Assembly: GCA_022447405.1 (NCBI GenBank)
Contig: JAKVCE010000091.1
Span: forward strand, 1 to 7,725
DNA: 7,725 nt
Direction of reading: 5' to 3'
Source of the DNA: Planctomycetota bacterium
GTDB taxonomy: Bacteria; Planctomycetota; UBA1135; GCA-002686595
In this document: positions 5,888-7,725 of the stretch, piece after piece
Numbering within the stretch: position 1 is the stretch's first letter
Layout: each line of letters opens with the position of its first letter
Notes under the pieces: generated by a model
The model's input: only the letters and a program-made list of their open reading frames with translations
Database searches by the model: none
What the model was told of the DNA's origin: nothing
Translations under genes and position numbers: made by a program

Positions 5888-7725
5888 ATGTCGTCCCTCC
5901 TGAGCCTCATCGTCGCCTCAGCTGCCGCCGCCTCTGCGGAGGACGACGCGCGCCCGGTGAACTTCGTCGACGATGTTCAGCCGATCCTGCGCGAGCACTG
6001 CATGAGCTGTCATCGCGGCAGCCGCGCGCGCAACGGCCTCGACCTGAAGACCATGAGGGGGATCCTCTCTGGCGGGAGCTCCGGCGCCGCAGTGGTCCCG
6101 GGGGACGCGAGCGCGAGCTTGCTCTACCTCGTCATGACCCACGAGCGGAGCCCCAACATGCCGCCTGAGGAAGACCGGCTCCCCGACGAGCTCCTCGAGA
6201 CGATCCGCGCGTGGATCGACGAGGGCTGCCGCGAGACCGCCACCTCAGCGCCCGGCGTCCGCGCCGACACCGGACCCGCCTTTGAGCCCGTCGCGCTCCC
6301 CACAGGCGCGGGCGCGGTGATGCCCGAGGGGGCGCGCACCCAGCCCGTCTGGTCCACCTTCCGAGCGAACACGGTCACGGCGATCGCAGTGAGCCCCGGG
6401 GCGCCGCTCGCTGCGGTCTCTGGCCATGAGCAGGTCACCCTCTACGGACTAGAGGACGAAGAGGTCCTCGCCGTGCTGCCCTTCCCAGAGGGAGAGGTTC
6501 ACTCGCTGCGCTTCAGCCCTTCTGGCGCCGTATTGATCGGCGGCGGCGGGCGCGCAGGGGACAGCGGGCTCGCGGTCGCCTGGGACGTCTCCACTGGCGA
6601 GCGGCTCTTTGAGCTCGGCGATGAGCCCGACGTCGTCCTCGACGCAGACATCAGCCGCGATCACTCCACCCTGATCCTTGGCGGCCCTGACCGGATCGCG
6701 CGCGCCTACTCAACCGCGACAGGCGAGCTCCTCTATGAGCTCACCAAGCACAACGACTGGATCACCTCCTGCGCCTTCAGCCCGGACGGGGTGCTGCTCG
6801 CCACGGCGGACCGCGCGGGCGGCCTCTTCATCTGGGAGGCACAGACCGGTCGTGAGTTCCACCAGCTCGAGACGAGCGAGGGCGGCATCAACGCGCTCGA
6901 CTGGCGGGCAGACTCCATGGTCGTCGCGGTCGGGAGCGATCGAGGCGCCATCCGCCAGTACGAGATGGAGAACGGCAACCGCACGCGCCAGTGGATCGCG
7001 CACGAGGGGGTCCTCACGCTCGACTTCCTCGGTGACGGGAGGATCGCGACCGCCGGGCGTAACGGCTTCGCGGTGATCTCGAACGGGGACGGCTCCAGGT
7101 CTCAGGCCTACGCGAAGGCGGCGTCTCCTGTCACCTCGATCGGCGCGACGCGAGACGGCGCACACGTGCTCATCGGCACACTGACGGGCGGTCTGCGACA
7201 CTGCGTCGCGGACGAGAAGAAACCCATCTCCTTTATGCGCGTCAACCCGAAGACCGATGAGGAGCGCGCCGTCCTGCGCCACGAGGCACGCCTCGCTGAG
7301 CTTGAGGTGACCCTCCCGGAGCTTGAGACCAAGGTGCAGGAGGGACAGACGAGCTTAGATGAGGTGACGGCGGCGCTCCCCGCCGCCGGAGCGCGCGCGA
7401 GCGAGACAGAGGCCGCCGCTCAAGAGGCAGCACAAGGGGCCGCAGAGGTCCGCGCCGAGGAGCTCGCCTCTAGAGGGCGAGTCGGTGCCATCGAGGGCCC
7501 GCTCCCAGAGAAGCAGGCGGCCTCCGACGCCGCCCTCAAAGAAGAGGCCGCGCTGCGTGAGGCCAGCGAGGTCGCCCGTAGAGCGCTCGACGAGGCCATC
7601 GACCTCATGAGCGAGGCTGAAGAAGCGGCCGCCCTCGCGCCAGAGGACCCAGAGCTCCTGCGCGTCCTCCAAGAGCGCAGAGAGGGTCTCTCTGGCGCGA
7701 TCGCCCTCGCCCAGCTCTCCGAGCT
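5888..7725 (+). CDS. Exported PSCyt1 cytochrome c fused to a WD40 propeller and coiled coil, 3'-truncated by window edge
   Basis: An uninterrupted frame runs from ATG 5888 to the last base (612 codons plus two bases), with no stop in the window. The start lies 3 nt after the preceding stop and leads straight into a signal peptide (MSSLLSLIVASAAAASA, cleavage near residue 17), which fixes it despite the lack of a clear Shine-Dalgarno. Domains: PSCyt1 mono-heme cytochrome (about 24-116) with FVDDVQPILREHC, heme motif C38-M-S-C41-H42, NMPP (M91, probable axial ligand) and IRAWIDEGC; a linker (117-160); seven WD40-like repeats (about 161-450), for example the segment from CAFSPDG to FIWEAQTG; and an Ala/Glu-rich coiled coil from about 455 to the edge. 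It is probably a surface or periplasmic redox protein in which the propeller binds partners or ligand. Planctomycete proteins of this type often continue with more WD40 sequence after the coiled coil, so several hundred residues may be missing to the right. Confidence 0.93.
   Translation, partial: MSSLLSLIVASAAAASAEDDARPVNFVDDVQPILREHCMSCHRGSRARNGLDLKTMRGILSGGSSGAAVVPGDASASLLYLVMTHERSPNMPPEEDRLPDELLETIRAWIDEGCRETATSAPGVRADTGPAFEPVALPTGAGAVMPEGARTQPVWSTFRANTVTAIAVSPGAPLAAVSGHEQVTLYGLEDEEVLAVLPFPEGEVHSLRFSPSGAVLIGGGGRAGDSGLAVAWDVSTGERLFELGDEPDVVLDADISRDHSTLILGGPDRIARAYSTATGELLYELTKHNDWITSCAFSPDGVLLATADRAGGLFIWEAQTGREFHQLETSEGGINALDWRADSMVVAVGSDRGAIRQYEMENGNRTRQWIAHEGVLTLDFLGDGRIATAGRNGFAVISNGDGSRSQAYAKAASPVTSIGATRDGAHVLIGTLTGGLRHCVADEKKPISFMRVNPKTDEERAVLRHEARLAELEVTLPELETKVQEGQTSLDEVTAALPAAGARASETEAAAQEAAQGAAEVRAEELASRGRVGAIEGPLPEKQAASDAALKEEAALREASEVARRALDEAIDLMSEAEEAAALAPEDPELLRVLQERREGLSGAIALAQLSE
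5999..6013 (+). other. CXXCH heme c motif of the WD40 cytochrome (residues C38-H42)
   Basis: C-M-S-C-H lies 21 residues after the predicted signal cleavage site in the standard PSCyt1 context (preceded by VQPILREH, followed by RGSRARNGLDL). The downstream NMPP methionine (M91, 6158-6160) is the likely sixth iron ligand. Confidence 0.93.
6368..7237 (+). other. Seven-repeat WD40 beta-propeller region
   Basis: By eye the repeats begin near residues 161, 203, 248, 291, 333, 375 and 414, each about 37-45 residues. They have recurring hydrophobic openings (VTAIAVSP, VHSLRFSPSG, ITSCAFSPDG, INALDWRAD, VTSIGATRDG) and closing strands such as VAWDVSTGE and FIWEAQTG. Most lack the terminal Trp-Asp pair. 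Seven units would close a full propeller. The sixth and seventh are the least typical. Confidence 0.75.
7250..7725 (+). other. Ala/Glu-rich coiled-coil region, continues past window
   Basis: From about residue 455 the protein becomes helical and rich in Ala, Glu, Leu and Arg, with heptad-like stretches (RHEARLAELEVTLPELETKV, then an Ala/Glu block around 505-528, then a third around 540-582). Pro-containing breaks occur near residues 498 and 538-540. It suggests oligomerisation or a rod-like spacer after the propeller. The end is not visible. Confidence 0.7.

Noticed and set aside
6678..7282. Plus-strand 132-residue and minus-strand 190-residue frames near the right side
   Set aside because: Both lie inside the open-ended WD40 cytochrome frame, which has a signal peptide, heme motif and repeats and therefore takes priority.
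1..7725. CRISPR array, tRNA/rRNA, insertion sequence, phage or toxin-antitoxin genes
   Set aside because: The window is essentially fully covered by four coding regions; no direct DNA repeats, terminal inverted repeats, integrase/transposase motifs or RNA gene signatures were seen.

Overview
The window is a dense, single-direction, high-GC gene block (roughly two thirds G+C by eye; strong preference for GAG, CTC, CGC and GAC codons). Its content is the hallmark gene set of Planctomycetota and relatives (also seen in Verrucomicrobiota): a DUF1501 protein, a large PPC/Ig-like exported protein, a BIG2 + PSCyt1 + DUF1549 (PSCyt2) + DUF1553 (PSD1) surface cytochrome, and a PSCyt1-WD40 cytochrome. 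A GC-rich planctomycete is the best guess. The phylum is inferred from gene families only; there is no rRNA or other marker.

Layout, all on the + strand. (1) Bases 1-1040: the C-terminal 345 residues of a DUF1501 protein whose start lies left of the window. (2) 1053-3485: an 810-residue secreted protein with an IPT/TIG-like domain, two PPC domains, three Ig-like repeats and a charged Lys/Pro/Glu/Arg tail. (3) 3482-5884: an 800-residue secreted protein with two BIG2-like domains, an unusual CX4CH heme-type motif, a canonical CXXCH motif, and DUF1549 and DUF1553. (4) 5888 to the right edge at 7725: a reading frame of 612 codons with no stop in the window, encoding a secreted mono-heme cytochrome domain, a seven-repeat WD40 propeller and the beginning of an Ala/Glu-rich coiled coil.

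The spacings are 12 nt, a 4-nt ATGA overlap and 3 nt, so the genes almost certainly form one operon with translational coupling. No promoter or terminator is visible; both operon ends lie outside the window. Genes 2-4 each begin with an export signal, so these products act outside the cytoplasmic membrane. A reasonable inference is a cell-surface or periplasmic module in which PPC/Ig/BIG2/WD40 domains supply binding and scaffolding, up to three c-type hemes in two proteins supply redox function, and the DUF1501 protein (related to the sulfatase/alkaline phosphatase fold) supplies a possible hydrolase. The substrate cannot be read from the sequence.

The most interesting points are the different predicted heme ligation in the two PSCyt1-type domains (His-type in gene 3, Met-type in gene 4), the complete WD40 propeller fused to a cytochrome in the open-ended gene, and the ribosome binding site of gene 3 embedded in the last codons of gene 2. 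There is no CRISPR array, RNA gene, mobile element or non-coding stretch longer than 12 bases.
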